Positions 16,962 through 26,235 of a stretch of DNA of 37,796 nt are shown in pieces (the first letter of the stretch is position 1; each line of letters begins with the position of its first letter). A program made the translations under genes and the position numbers. The notes beneath the pieces are model-generated. The model was not told the origin of the DNA, made no database searches, and worked only from the letters and a program-made list of their open reading frames with translations. Origin of the DNA: Candidatus Colivicinus equi (GTDB lineage: Bacteria > Bacillota_I > Bacilli_A > Erysipelotrichales > Erysipelotrichaceae); the NCBI GenBank assembly GCA_018064825.1, contig JAGHUL010000118.1, forward strand, positions 1 through 37,796, given 5' to 3'.

Positions 16962-17312
16962 ATGAGTGTAGGATTAAGAATCGGATTACTAGTTGCATCA
17001 TTAATAGCATTTTTATTCGTATTAATATTTGTTGTTAAGAAGAAGCTAAACATTAAGTATTCAATTGTGTGGATGTTATGGTCTTTGTTGTCACTTATCA
17101 TGGCAATATTCCCAAAAACATTTTATGAACTTGCAAAAATTTTAGGAATTGAACTTCCTGTTAATGCTGTATTTTTAATTATGATTGGATTACTATATGG
17201 CTTAACTTTCTATGTATACTGCATGATCTCTAAACACAACGAAGAAATAGTAAAGTTAACATATGAGGTTGCAAATCTTCATAAAGAGTTAGATGATTTA
17301 AAGAAAAAATAA
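16962..17312 (+). CDS. DUF2304 small membrane protein
   Basis: A 116-residue protein with three hydrophobic helices (about 5-26, 33-50, 67-89), the conserved core YSIVWMLWSLLSLIMAIFP, and a C-terminal coiled coil rich in E, L and K (91-116). This is the DUF2304 family, regularly found directly after a DPM1-like GT2, as here (11 bases downstream, AGAGG SD). Probable role: membrane anchor or partner for the GT2, or part of a polyprenyl-phosphate-sugar flipping unit. That function is inferred from conserved neighbourhood rather than experiment. Confidence 0.88.
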   Translation: MSVGLRIGLLVASLIAFLFVLIFVVKKKLNIKYSIVWMLWSLLSLIMAIFPKTFYELAKILGIELPVNAVFLIMIGLLYGLTFYVYCMISKHNEEIVKLTYEVANLHKELDDLKKK

Positions 17313-17320
17313 CAGTATAT

Positions 17321-17326
17321 TATAAT
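17321..17326 (+). promoter_or_regulatory. -10 box, predicted leaderless promoter of the DUF2142 gene
   Basis: TATAAT lies 9 bases before the ATG at 17336, within a 23-base gap and without an SD. The same spacing is seen at 13071 and 16285. Confidence 0.4.
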
Positions 17327-17335
17327 AAATAATAG

Positions 17336-19366
17336 ATGAGTAAGTTATCTATTCTAAAAGATAGAATAAAAGAGAACTTTATGAAGAATAAAGTTCTTTT
17401 AATTGTTTTTAGCGTTATTTGGATTGGCACTATTGTTTTAACCTTGTCGTTTTATGATTCATCTTTAGGTAAAGAACCAGTAGGTGGTCAAGACTATAGC
17501 CATACATATAGACTTTATAACAATAGAAAACTTGTTCAAACTATTCCGACAGTCGATGGAAGCAAAGCTATATCAATTAAGTACGCAACATATATTAGAA
17601 ATAACAAAGGCAATGTGTACGTAAAAGCGGTTGGATCGGATACAAATAATGTATATTTAGATACAAAAACAAATGTAAAGTCTATGCAAGACAATGCATA
17701 TGTAACATATTCGCTAGATAACGCTTTAGATTCAAATGTTGATAAACATATTATTGTAACATTAACATCGGATAGTAAATTTGAGTCGTGTGCTGGCGTG
17801 TATTACTCGTTTGATTCGTTCTTCGAAGATAGCGAGATGCTTTTTAATGAATACCAAATGACGGGCGAATCTGCTATTAAGTTTCTAATCGACAATGACA
17901 CCTATACTGCATTCTATAAAGGTGTAATAACAGCTGTCATTATTTCTTTCTCTTTATTGATATTGATTCTGTTATTATTAGATCCAAAAGAAGAAAAGAT
18001 GTTCACATGTATGATTCTTGTATTTGGACTTGTTTTTGCATGCATAATGTCACCAGGCGCAATACCTGATGAAAACAATCATTACGAAACTGCTTTACAA
18101 GTATCAAATCTTATGATGCATGGCTATGACAACAATAAAGACATAGATAAAGCGTATATTAATTATGATTCATTTGGAAGCTTCATAAATGTTAGCTATT
18201 CGTACAACAGGTTTATGAGAGACATGAATAAACCGCTCATACTAAAGGGCAAAATATATGAGATAGAAGAAAAAGATAAATATCTTTTTAGATATAACTA
18301 CGTTATCCAATTTATTCCACAAGCAGCAGGCATTTCTTTAGCTAGATTATTTGGTGTTAATATGTTAAGAACATATTATGCAGGAAGAGTATTTAATTTG
18401 TTGTTCTATGCGCTGTGCGTATATATCGCAATAAAAAATACCCCTGTACACAAAAGGTTGTTTGGAGTTCTTTCGATGCTTCCAATCTTCATTCAACAAG
18501 CAGCATCTATGTCTTATGACTGTTTCATATTTGGATTGACATTTATTTCAATATCATTCTTTATGAAATGGAAATTTGGTAGTGAACAAATTTCGAATAA
18601 AGATATCGCAATCGTATTCTTTGTTAACTTAGCCTTAGCTCCCGCAAAGATTGTATATGGATTCTTTGCATTATTGTTCTGGCTAGTACCAGCAGAAAAA
18701 TTTGGAAACAAGAAGAGAAAAACAATCTCGTTATTAATCATAACTTGTCCAACGATATTTATTATCTTGCAAAATATATGGTTTAGAATTCAACCATTTG
18801 TTGAAGACTTCTTAGATCAATTCAAAGTATATGCAGAAACTATTTTAAGAGAAGACTCTGGATATGAACACAATGGTGGCTACACATATTCAACAACTTT
18901 TATTCTTCAACATCCAATTCAAACAATATCAATAATCTTAAGAACAGTTAGATTCTGGTTATCAACTTGGTTCTATCAATCATTAGGAAAAGCGTTAGCT
19001 GGTGTAACATTGATTCTTCCAATGACATATGTTCGTATAATACTTATTTTCATTGGCTTAGTTGCTTTAAGAAAAGAAAACTATACTATGACATGGCCAG
19101 TTCGTGGCGCATTTTCTCTTGTTTGTTTAGGTGTAGCTTTCTTTATCATCTTAGGAATGCTTTATGGTTGGACACTTACAACTGATACTATGATTCAAGG
19201 AATACAAGGAAGATATTTCTGTCCATTACTTCCTTATTTCTTCTCGATGTTTAACAACAAGAAAATACAAATACCAGAAAAAATAGATAAATACGTTATT
19301 TACGCATACATCCTATTTATGTTTGAAATTATAGTGTATGTATTATCTTATACATTTGTGAATTAA
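17336..19366 (+). CDS. DUF2142 polytopic membrane protein with an extra N-terminal extracytoplasmic domain
   Basis: A 676-residue protein. A first membrane helix (about 19-39) is followed by a roughly 150-residue beta-rich extracytoplasmic domain (40-193), a second helix (196-215), then the DUF2142 core with about ten more helices. The family signature SPGAIPDENNHY (239-250) lies in the first core extracytoplasmic loop, where GT-C transferases carry catalytic acidic residues. A GT-C-like role using Und-P-sugar from the upstream GT2 is plausible but unproven. Residues 63-155 of the N-terminal domain resemble residues 58-148 of the Wzm permease. No SD; leaderless start predicted. Confidence 0.82.
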   Translation: MSKLSILKDRIKENFMKNKVLLIVFSVIWIGTIVLTLSFYDSSLGKEPVGGQDYSHTYRLYNNRKLVQTIPTVDGSKAISIKYATYIRNNKGNVYVKAVGSDTNNVYLDTKTNVKSMQDNAYVTYSLDNALDSNVDKHIIVTLTSDSKFESCAGVYYSFDSFFEDSEMLFNEYQMTGESAIKFLIDNDTYTAFYKGVITAVIISFSLLILILLLLDPKEEKMFTCMILVFGLVFACIMSPGAIPDENNHYETALQVSNLMMHGYDNNKDIDKAYINYDSFGSFINVSYSYNRFMRDMNKPLILKGKIYEIEEKDKYLFRYNYVIQFIPQAAGISLARLFGVNMLRTYYAGRVFNLLFYALCVYIAIKNTPVHKRLFGVLSMLPIFIQQAASMSYDCFIFGLTFISISFFMKWKFGSEQISNKDIAIVFFVNLALAPAKIVYGFFALLFWLVPAEKFGNKKRKTISLLIITCPTIFIILQNIWFRIQPFVEDFLDQFKVYAETILREDSGYEHNGGYTYSTTFILQHPIQTISIILRTVRFWLSTWFYQSLGKALAGVTLILPMTYVRIILIFIGLVALRKENYTMTWPVRGAFSLVCLGVAFFIILGMLYGWTLTTDTMIQGIQGRYFCPLLPYFFSMFNNKKIQIPEKIDKYVIYAYILFMFEIIVYVLSYTFVN

Positions 19367-19375
19367 TGGAGAATT

Positions 19376-20476
19376 ATGAAAGTAGTAATAGCAACATGTT
19401 TTCAATCTAATGAAGAGCGTGTAAATTCGATTGCGAATGTTTTTAGAAAAAGAGGCGATGAGCTTAAATTAATCACCACCAACTTTTTACATAAAACAAA
19501 AAAGCCAAGGGAAGATTATCCAAAAGGATATGATTTAGTGCCAACCATTAAATATAAGAAAAATCTTTCTTTAAGAAGAATGCGTTCGCATGAACAATTT
19601 GCTTCAGATACTTTCTTGTTGATTAGAGAGTATAAACCAGATTTGATATGGATAGAAGCGCCATGTAATAGCTTAATTAGCTATGCAAAAAAATATAAGA
19701 AAAAACATAAAGATGTAAAAATCATCATCGACATGATTGATATGTGGCCAGAATCACTTCCAATTAATATCAATAAGAATTCATTCCCATTTAATCTATG
19801 GAGAAACATTCGTTCAAAGAATATTGACTGTGCCGATGCTGTAGTAAGTGAATGTGATTTATATAAAGAAATACTAGAAAAAGAATATAAAGGGAATATT
19901 AATACTATACATTGGTGTAGAGATTCTCGTGCAATTCATTCAGAACTAGATTTACCTAGTGATGAATTATCTTTATGTTATATTGGGTCAATAAACAACA
20001 TCATCGATATAGATAAGATATGTGACATAATTAAATCTTCAAATAAGGATGTGGTTTTACACGTAATTGGGGTAGGCGAAAGTAAAGATAAACTAATTCA
20101 AGAAGCTAAGAAGATATGTAGAGTAATAGATTATGGCGAGACTTATGACGAAAAAATAAAAGAAGAAGTATTTAGTCAATGTCATGCTGGAATAAATATA
20201 TATAAAGATAATTTATATATTGGTTTAACAGTTAAATCAATTGATTATCTTCAATACGGTTTACCTATTATAAATAATATTAAAGGTGATACATGGAATT
20301 TAATTGAAGAAAATGATATTGGTGTTAACGTAACTGATAACTTTAAATTATATGAAAATAAATTAATCGAACTTAGAAAGAATTCTAAGAAGATATTTGA
20401 TGTATATGAAAATAACTTCACCAAGGAAGTATTTGACAAAAAATGCACAGATGTAATCAATGAGGTTTTAAAGTGA
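19376..20476 (+). CDS. GT4-like glycosyltransferase
   Basis: A 366-residue GT-B fold protein. The N-terminal half (MKVVIATCFQSNEERVNSIA) has MIDMWPESLPI, which resembles the D-x-W-P(E/D) segment of WbpH/WbuB-like GT4 enzymes. The C-terminal half has LCYIGSINNIIDIDKI, then GINIYKDNLYIGLTVKSIDYLQYGLPII, a divergent donor site in which the usual EX7E is not clear (K/D residues occupy it). GGAG SD lies 5-8 bases before the ATG. The stop overlaps the next start (GTG inside the last codons), so it is coupled to the rhamnosyltransferase-like gene. Confidence 0.8.
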   Translation: MKVVIATCFQSNEERVNSIANVFRKRGDELKLITTNFLHKTKKPREDYPKGYDLVPTIKYKKNLSLRRMRSHEQFASDTFLLIREYKPDLIWIEAPCNSLISYAKKYKKKHKDVKIIIDMIDMWPESLPININKNSFPFNLWRNIRSKNIDCADAVVSECDLYKEILEKEYKGNINTIHWCRDSRAIHSELDLPSDELSLCYIGSINNIIDIDKICDIIKSSNKDVVLHVIGVGESKDKLIQEAKKICRVIDYGETYDEKIKEEVFSQCHAGINIYKDNLYIGLTVKSIDYLQYGLPIINNIKGDTWNLIEENDIGVNVTDNFKLYENKLIELRKNSKKIFDVYENNFTKEVFDKKCTDVINEVLK

Positions 20477-21384
20477 AACTAATTGTATTGATGTCGACAT
20501 ATAATGGTGAAAAATATCTAAGACAACAATTAGATTCTTTAGTAAATCAAAAACTAACTCCAAATAAAATCTTAATTAGAGATGATGGCTCAACAGATAA
20601 GACATTAGATATTATTAGTGAATATGAACAAAGATATTCTTTTATTGAGCACTATCAAGGTCAAAATAAAGGACCCGCAAAATCATTCTTTGAATTGATT
20701 AATAAAAGTGAAGATGCGGATTATTATGCATTATGCGATCAAGATGATGTGTGGTTTGAGGATAAGCTTTCTTCGGCTATCGAACAATTAGAAAAAGAAG
20801 ATAGCACAACCCCACTATTATATTGTTGTAGATATACATTAACAGATGAAAATCTAAATCCAATAGAAAATAACATTTCACGTTTATATACATACACCGA
20901 CTTTGCGCATTCATTGTTATATCAAACATCTCCTGGATGCACATTCGTTTTTAATCATGAAGCTAGAAAACAAATAATAAAATACGACATTGAGAAAAAC
21001 TATTGCATAATTCATGATTCGATTATTCATAAAATAGTAACAATGTTTGGAAAGATGATACTAGATAATAATAGTCATCTATATTACCGTCAACATGGTG
21101 ACAATGCTATTGGTTTATCAGGAAACAAGGTTAAAGCGTTCAAAAACAGAATAGAACATTTTACTAGTGGTAAAAGTAAGAACACTAGAAGCAATATGGC
21201 AAAATCATTATTAAAAGTGTTCGGTGATGAATGTTCAAAACAGGATAAAGAATTAATGGAAATAGTTGCGAATTATCAAGAAAACAAAGCTTATAAAAAA
21301 GAATTATTATCAAATCCATTGTTCAAAGTTGATTCTATTAATTACTTATTCTACAAGTTGCTGGTGTTAGTAAACTACATCTAA
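20473..21384 (+). CDS. GT2 glycosyltransferase, rhamnosyltransferase-like
   Basis: A 303-residue GT-A enzyme. LIVLMSTYNGEKYLRQQLDSL, RDDGSTDKT, NKGPAKSF and the CDQDDVW metal-binding motif are the standard run of RgpB/WbbL-like rhamnosyl- or glucosyltransferases that build rhamnan-type wall glycans. HDSIIHK and the later YRQHGDNAIG segment match the acceptor side. The presence of rmlACBD 4 kb downstream makes dTDP-L-rhamnose a reasonable donor, by inference. Start GTG at 20473 overlaps the previous TGA and has a GAGG SD 8 bases upstream. The ABC exporter follows directly. Confidence 0.88.
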   Translation: MKLIVLMSTYNGEKYLRQQLDSLVNQKLTPNKILIRDDGSTDKTLDIISEYEQRYSFIEHYQGQNKGPAKSFFELINKSEDADYYALCDQDDVWFEDKLSSAIEQLEKEDSTTPLLYCCRYTLTDENLNPIENNISRLYTYTDFAHSLLYQTSPGCTFVFNHEARKQIIKYDIEKNYCIIHDSIIHKIVTMFGKMILDNNSHLYYRQHGDNAIGLSGNKVKAFKNRIEHFTSGKSKNTRSNMAKSLLKVFGDECSKQDKELMEIVANYQENKAYKKELLSNPLFKVDSINYLFYKLLVLVNYI

Positions 21385-21387
21385 AGA

Positions 21388-21396
21388 TGATAAAAT
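21388..21396 (+). promoter_or_regulatory. extended -10, predicted leaderless promoter of wzm
   Basis: TGATAAAAT, an extended -10, ends 10 bases before the ATG at 21407. No SD or -35. The same nine bases recur at 26853-26861 upstream of rmlB. Confidence 0.5.
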
Positions 21397-21406
21397 TTAG
21401 AAAGAT

Positions 21407-22825
21407 ATGAATAAAGAAAAACTTAAAAAGATATTTACTTCTATTTTTGCGACATATTGTGCTTTAGTCGTATCTTTTTATTTTTTGGCTGGAGATCAAA
21501 TAAGATACAGACAATCTCGTAGCGAGATTCAAATGTTAAATCCAAACCAATCTACTGAAGAAATAGTAGCTGGTAGAACTGTTATACAGAATTTTGTGAA
21601 CTTGGTTGACAGATTAAAAAGTGTATCATTTAAAATCACGACTTTTTATAGAACTAATGTTGGTACATTACATGTAGAAGTAAGCAGTGGAACAAAACTT
21701 CTAATGAAAAAAGACATAGATATATCTAAATTAGAAGAAGGTGAAGTAATTACACTAGAAAGCGATAAATACATCACTGGTTTAACTGGAAAATTAGTTA
21801 CACTAACCTTCACCTCAACAAGCGATAAAAACGAGGGTATCGCAATATTAACTAACGGTAGTGTAGCTCGTGGAAGCTATATTGATAATGGTGAGCATAT
21901 AAGTGGTAATATCTGTTTTTCAACGACAGGTCAAGAATATATATTCACGGGTCAATGGTATTGGTATATAGTAGGCGGATTTGGAATCATGCTTGTAGCA
22001 ATTTTATATGTTTCATATAAATGCTTTATCAATAAGAAAAAGAATTATTTAATTATCGCAATCAATGTAATTGATAGATATCAATTCTTGATTCATCAAT
22101 TGGTATTAAGAGATTTTAAAACAAAATATAAAAGATCGGTATTGGGCGTTTTGTGGAGCTTCTTAAATCCATTGCTAACGATGACAATTCAATATTTTGT
22201 ATTTTCTAATTTCTTTAAATCAGATATTGCGAATTATCCGGTATATTTATTGACCGGTGTTATTAGTTATAGTTTCTTTAGTGAAGCGACTTCAATGTGT
22301 TTGACTTCAATATCTCATAACGATAGGTTAATCACTAAAGTATATGTTCCAAAATATATATTCCCATTATCAAGAACAATTTCTTCATCAATCAACTTGA
22401 TTATCTCAATTATTCCGTTGTTGCTAGTAGTACTATTAACTGGACTTACATTAAAACAGTCGGCGATATTATCTTTGTTCTTCTTTTTGTGTTTAATAAT
22501 ATTTGTGCTCGGCTTTGGCATGATTCTTGCGACATTGATGGTGTTCTTTAGAGATATTCAATTCTTATGGAGTGTAATCTCTATGATTTGGATGTATGCA
22601 ACGCCAATCTTCTATCCTGCATCAATCATTTCGCCAAAGTATAGTTTTATTCAAACTTTTAATCCTTTATATCAATGTATTAAAAACATTCGTATTTGTT
22701 TAATAGACGGCATATCTCCAGAACCTAGAGCTTACGCTTATACTTTTGCAATGGCATTCTTCTGGTTATTACTTGGTTCTTTAATCTTCAAGAAAGAACA
22801 GGATAAATTTACTTTATATTTGTAG
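21407..22825 (+). CDS. wzm: ABC polysaccharide exporter permease (Wzm) with fused N-terminal extracytoplasmic domain
   Basis: A 472-residue permease, far longer than the usual 260-270. Residues about 228-472 are a complete ABC-2 type Wzm/TagG domain: LVLRDFKTKYKRSVLGVLWSFLNPLL at its start, split here as VLRDFKTKYKRS and LGVLWSFLNPLL, then six helices and NPLYQCIKNIR. Upstream lie a helix (8-28), a beta-rich 155-residue segment (29-185) and a second helix (186-205). This topology places the extra segment outside the membrane while keeping the Wzm N terminus inside. The segment resembles the DUF2142 N-terminal domain. The protein exports a lipid-linked polymer with the Wzt ATPase 8 bases downstream. 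No SD; leaderless start predicted. Confidence 0.9.
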   Translation: MNKEKLKKIFTSIFATYCALVVSFYFLAGDQIRYRQSRSEIQMLNPNQSTEEIVAGRTVIQNFVNLVDRLKSVSFKITTFYRTNVGTLHVEVSSGTKLLMKKDIDISKLEEGEVITLESDKYITGLTGKLVTLTFTSTSDKNEGIAILTNGSVARGSYIDNGEHISGNICFSTTGQEYIFTGQWYWYIVGGFGIMLVAILYVSYKCFINKKKNYLIIAINVIDRYQFLIHQLVLRDFKTKYKRSVLGVLWSFLNPLLTMTIQYFVFSNFFKSDIANYPVYLLTGVISYSFFSEATSMCLTSISHNDRLITKVYVPKYIFPLSRTISSSINLIISIIPLLLVVLLTGLTLKQSAILSLFFFLCLIIFVLGFGMILATLMVFFRDIQFLWSVISMIWMYATPIFYPASIISPKYSFIQTFNPLYQCIKNIRICLIDGISPEPRAYAYTFAMAFFWLLLGSLIFKKEQDKFTLYL

Positions 22826-22832
22826 GTGTTAT

Positions 22833-23582
22833 ATGACAGAAAAGATGATAGAAGTTCAAAATGTTTCTATGAAATTTAGAATGTCGGATGAACCTTTAAA
22901 TTCATTAAAGGAAATTTTTACGTTGAAGTTAAAGGGCAAACTAAACTACAAAGAATTCATGGCTCTAGATGATGTGTCTTTTGTGGTAGAAAAAGGTGAA
23001 ACATTAGGTCTAATTGGTTCTAATGGTGCTGGTAAATCAACGACCCTAAAAGTTATATCAGGAATATTGAAACCTACAAAAGGAAAAGTAATTGCAAGAG
23101 GCAATATTGTTCCAATGCTAGAGCTAGGCGCTGGTTTTGATTTGGAACTTACTGGTAAAGAAAACATATATTTGAATGGCGCTATTTTGGGCTATTCAAA
23201 GGAATATCTAGAATCAAAATATGATGAAATTGTTGAATTCTCTGAACTAGGCGATTTCATTGATATGGCAATTAGAAACTATTCATCTGGTATGATGGCT
23301 AGATTGGCGTTCTCAATAGCATCAGTAGTTCAACCAGAAATACTAATTGTCGATGAAATATTAGCAGTAGGTGATGTAGCTTTCCAAAAGAAATCAAGAG
23401 CTAGAATGATGGAACTTATGAATGGCGGTGCAACAGTGTTATTTGTATCTCATGACATAGATCAAATTAAAGAGATGTGTGATAAAGTTATCTGGCTTGA
23501 TCACGGTAAAGTTGTTATGTTTGGAGATACCGAAAAAGTATGTAAAGCATATATCGAATCTCAAGAAAAAGGCAAAAAATAA
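22833..23582 (+). CDS. wzt: ABC polysaccharide exporter ATPase (Wzt/TagH type), no C-terminal carbohydrate-binding domain
   Basis: A 249-residue nucleotide-binding protein. Walker A GSNGAGKST (62-70), a Q-loop region NIVPMLELGAGFD (91-103) typical of Wzt/TagH, signature YSSGMMARL (150-158), Walker B ILIVDEIL (170-177) and the switch histidine in LFVSHD. The protein ends soon after the NBD (KVVMFGDTEKVCKAYIESQEKGKK region), so it has neither the Wzt C-terminal cap-binding domain of E. coli O9a type nor the TagH extracellular extension. It energises export with the Wzm upstream. A weak AGGTG SD precedes the start, and the stop overlaps the next ATG (TAATG). Confidence 0.95.
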   Translation: MTEKMIEVQNVSMKFRMSDEPLNSLKEIFTLKLKGKLNYKEFMALDDVSFVVEKGETLGLIGSNGAGKSTTLKVISGILKPTKGKVIARGNIVPMLELGAGFDLELTGKENIYLNGAILGYSKEYLESKYDEIVEFSELGDFIDMAIRNYSSGMMARLAFSIASVVQPEILIVDEILAVGDVAFQKKSRARMMELMNGGATVLFVSHDIDQIKEMCDKVIWLDHGKVVMFGDTEKVCKAYIESQEKGKK

Positions 23583-25333
23583 TGAATGTTCTATGTGTTT
23601 CAATTACATTTATTCCGTCTGTCATTTTGTGTGGGCATTCACAACTTGGTTATCTAGATAAAATCGGAAAAATAAATTATAAATTTGTAATATCACATTT
23701 CATTAATAAGAAGAATATTGAATGGGCTGATGTAATTGTTTTTTTGCGTAGCGATACGGACTTAGATATGTATGTTTCTAAGATTGCAAAAAAAGCAGGG
23801 AAGCATCTTGTTTATGTGTTAGATGATGACATCTTAAATGTTCCTAAATATTTAAGTAGTGCTCCAAATTATTTAAAACCATCTACACAAAGACAAATAA
23901 AGACAATTATGTCAAATTGTGATACATTTTTGACAACATCTCCTGTATTGCTAAAAAAATATGGAAGTGGATTTAAGAATGCTTTTTTAATAAATGAACC
24001 ATCATTAAATAGAATTGATAGAAAAGAAAAAAATAAAAAAATAAAGGTTGGCTTTGCAGGTTCTATAGATAGAGCGCAAGATCTTAATCAAATATTAAGA
24101 GACACAATAGAAAAACTGGCAAATAAATATCACGATGAGATAGATATTGAATTTATGGGTGCTAAACCTAAATTCGTTGATGAATTTAATCTAAAACATT
24201 TGCCATATCAAGATGGTTATGATGCATACACAGCTTTTATGTCTAAATGCAATTGGGATATTGGTTTAGCTCCAATGCCAGATACAGAATTCCATAGATG
24301 TAAGTATTTCAATAAGTTTGTAGAATATGCTTCATTTGGTATTGTCGGAGTGTATTCGAATCTAGAGCCATATATTTATGGCATAAAAGATGGCGTTAAT
24401 GGTTTGTTAGTAAACAACACTACTGATGAATGGTTTAATGCGATTGTTAAGCTAATTGAAGATAACAAACTAAGAGAATCAATTTCAAAAGAGTGTTTAA
24501 GACAAGCTAATGAAATATATACTTTAGAAAATTGCTCTAATGATTATTATGAAAAGTTAGTTTTCGGATACAAAAAAATAATTAATAATGTAAAAATACC
24601 TGGCTTAGAATTTGCGAAATTTAGATTCATGGTTGTCAGAGGATTTGAAAAAATAAAAGAAGAAGGAACAAATTTCCCTAACTGGCTAAAGAAGAAAATT
24701 GATAAAAAAATACAAGATCATAAAGATGAAAAACAAGACAATATCAACAAAGGAAAATTACACGATATTGTTTCTAATCAATCGACAACATGCATAATTG
24801 GTCCACTATTTAATGAATTAGATAACGAATATAATAACCGAATTAAGTTTATTGATGATAGTATCAATAGTTATAAGATATACCTATCTGGTGAAAATAG
24901 AATGTGCGAACATGTTATGGTTGATTTTATCGATGATAAACATGTATCAGTTGTTTACAATAGTTACGATATGCTTCAAGCAGAAGAAATCATAAAACTA
25001 ATTGAACAAAGTGGTCACGTACTAATTCATGGTGTTATCAGATTCATGAGTGAGAGATTATCTTCAGATATGTTTGAAATATTTAATTTAAAAAACACAA
25101 ATGTTGTTTGGGATACACACGGAATGATTCCCGAGAAATATCATGAAGACGCGAATTATCGTATTGAACAAATAACCAACAATATAGAACAAACGTTTTA
25201 CGATAAAGCAGATGTTGTATTATGTGATGACGATAATCTAATCGAGCATTTCACAAACAAGTACAACAGAAAACAAAATTTTGTAGTATACAACAAAGAA
25301 ACAAAGGATATTGATTTGAATAAGATTATATAA
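23582..25333 (+). CDS. glycosyltransferase with an additional C-terminal half-GT domain
   Basis: A 583-residue protein. Residues 1-330 form a full GT-B-like unit: an acceptor half with VYVLDDDIL and [12 protein letters not shown], then a donor half beginning [13 protein letters not shown] and ending [19 protein letters not shown] and [14 protein letters not shown] highly charged linker (about 340-395) follows. Residues about 400-583 resemble only the N-terminal half of a second GT4 enzyme: [27 protein letters not shown], a helix [14 protein letters not shown] and [15 protein letters not shown], and the protein stops where a donor domain would begin. It is probably a polymerising or capping transferase tied to the ABC exporter. 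The unmatched half may be a docking domain or decay. Starts at TAATG overlap with wzt. Confidence 0.75.
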   Translation: MNVLCVSITFIPSVILCGHSQLGYLDKIGKINYKFVISHFINKKNIEWADVIVFLRSDTDLDMYVSKIAKKAGKHLVYVLDDDILNVPKYLSSAPNYLKPSTQRQIKTIMSNCDTFLTTSPVLLKKYGSGFKNAFLINEPSLNRIDRKEKNKKIKVGFAGSIDRAQDLNQILRDTIEKLANKYHDEIDIEFMGAKPKFVDEFNLKHLPYQDGYDAYTAFMSKCNWDIGLAPMPDTEFHRCKYFNKFVEYASFGIVGVYSNLEPYIYGIKDGVNGLLVNNTTDEWFNAIVKLIEDNKLRESISKECLRQANEIYTLENCSNDYYEKLVFGYKKIINNVKIPGLEFAKFRFMVVRGFEKIKEEGTNFPNWLKKKIDKKIQDHKDEKQDNINKGKLHDIVSNQSTTCIIGPLFNELDNEYNNRIKFIDDSINSYKIYLSGENRMCEHVMVDFIDDKHVSVVYNSYDMLQAEEIIKLIEQSGHVLIHGVIRFMSERLSSDMFEIFNLKNTNVVWDTHGMIPEKYHEDANYRIEQITNNIEQTFYDKADVVLCDDDNLIEHFTNKYNRKQNFVVYNKETKDIDLNKII

Positions 25334-25353
25334 TTGAATTAGAGGAAAGAAAT

Positions 25354-26235
25354 ATGAAAGGTATTATATTAGCTGGTGGAGCTGGCACTAGATTATATCC
25401 ACTTACAATGGTCACATCAAAACAGTTGTTACCTGTTTATGATAAGCCGATGGTTTATTATCCATTAAGCACATTGATGCTTGCAGGTATCAAAGATATT
25501 CTTGTAATATCAACACCTACTGATACACCAAGGTTTGAAGAACTGTTAGGTGATGGCTCTCAATTTGGTGTCAAGTTATCTTATAAAGTACAACCATCTC
25601 CTGATGGTTTAGCTCAAGCATTTATTATTGGTGAAGAGTTTATTGGTGATGATGCTTGTGCAATGGTATTAGGCGACAACATTTTCTATGGCAATGGTTT
25701 TTCACAACTACTAAATAATGCTGTTAATAATGCCGAAAAAGGTAAAGCAACTATTTTTGGATATCATGTAAACGACCCAGAGAGATTTGGCATTGTCGAA
25801 TTTGATAAAAGAGGCAGAGTCTTATCTGTTGAAGAAAAACCTCAACATCCAAAATCTAATTACTGTATCACTGGCTTATACTTCTATCCAAAAGGTGTTG
25901 CGAAAATGGCAAAACAAGTTAGACCTTCTGCTAGAGGGGAATTAGAAATTACAACACTAAACGATATGTATCTAAAGAAAAAGAAATTAAGTGTTGAATT
26001 ATTAGGCAGTGGCTATGCATGGTTAGATACAGGAACCATGGATTCACTAGTAGAAGCAGCTAACTATGTTCAATTGATATCTAAGAGACAAAACATTGTT
26101 ATTTCTGCTCCAGAAGAAATCGCATATAAATATAAATGGATTTCTAAAAAGAAATTATTAGAAAGTGCAGCTCGTTATGGAAAATCTCCGTACGGCGCTC
26201 ATCTAAAAGCTGTAGCTGAAGGGAAGGCTCAATAA
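25354..26235 (+). CDS. rmlA: glucose-1-phosphate thymidylyltransferase
   Basis: A 293-residue enzyme that makes dTDP-glucose from Glc-1-P and dTTP, the first step of dTDP-L-rhamnose synthesis. The nucleotide-binding loop [11 protein letters not shown] (8-18), [16 protein letters not shown], the metal/substrate motif [26 protein letters not shown] and WLDTGT are all intact. The length is standard. SD GAGGAAAG precedes the ATG. It is separated by only 20 bases from the upstream GT, so it may share that transcript. Confidence 0.98.
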   Translation: MKGIILAGGAGTRLYPLTMVTSKQLLPVYDKPMVYYPLSTLMLAGIKDILVISTPTDTPRFEELLGDGSQFGVKLSYKVQPSPDGLAQAFIIGEEFIGDDACAMVLGDNIFYGNGFSQLLNNAVNNAEKGKATIFGYHVNDPERFGIVEFDKRGRVLSVEEKPQHPKSNYCITGLYFYPKGVAKMAKQVRPSARGELEITTLNDMYLKKKKLSVELLGSGYAWLDTGTMDSLVEAANYVQLISKRQNIVISAPEEIAYKYKWISKKKLLESAARYGKSPYGAHLKAVAEGKAQ

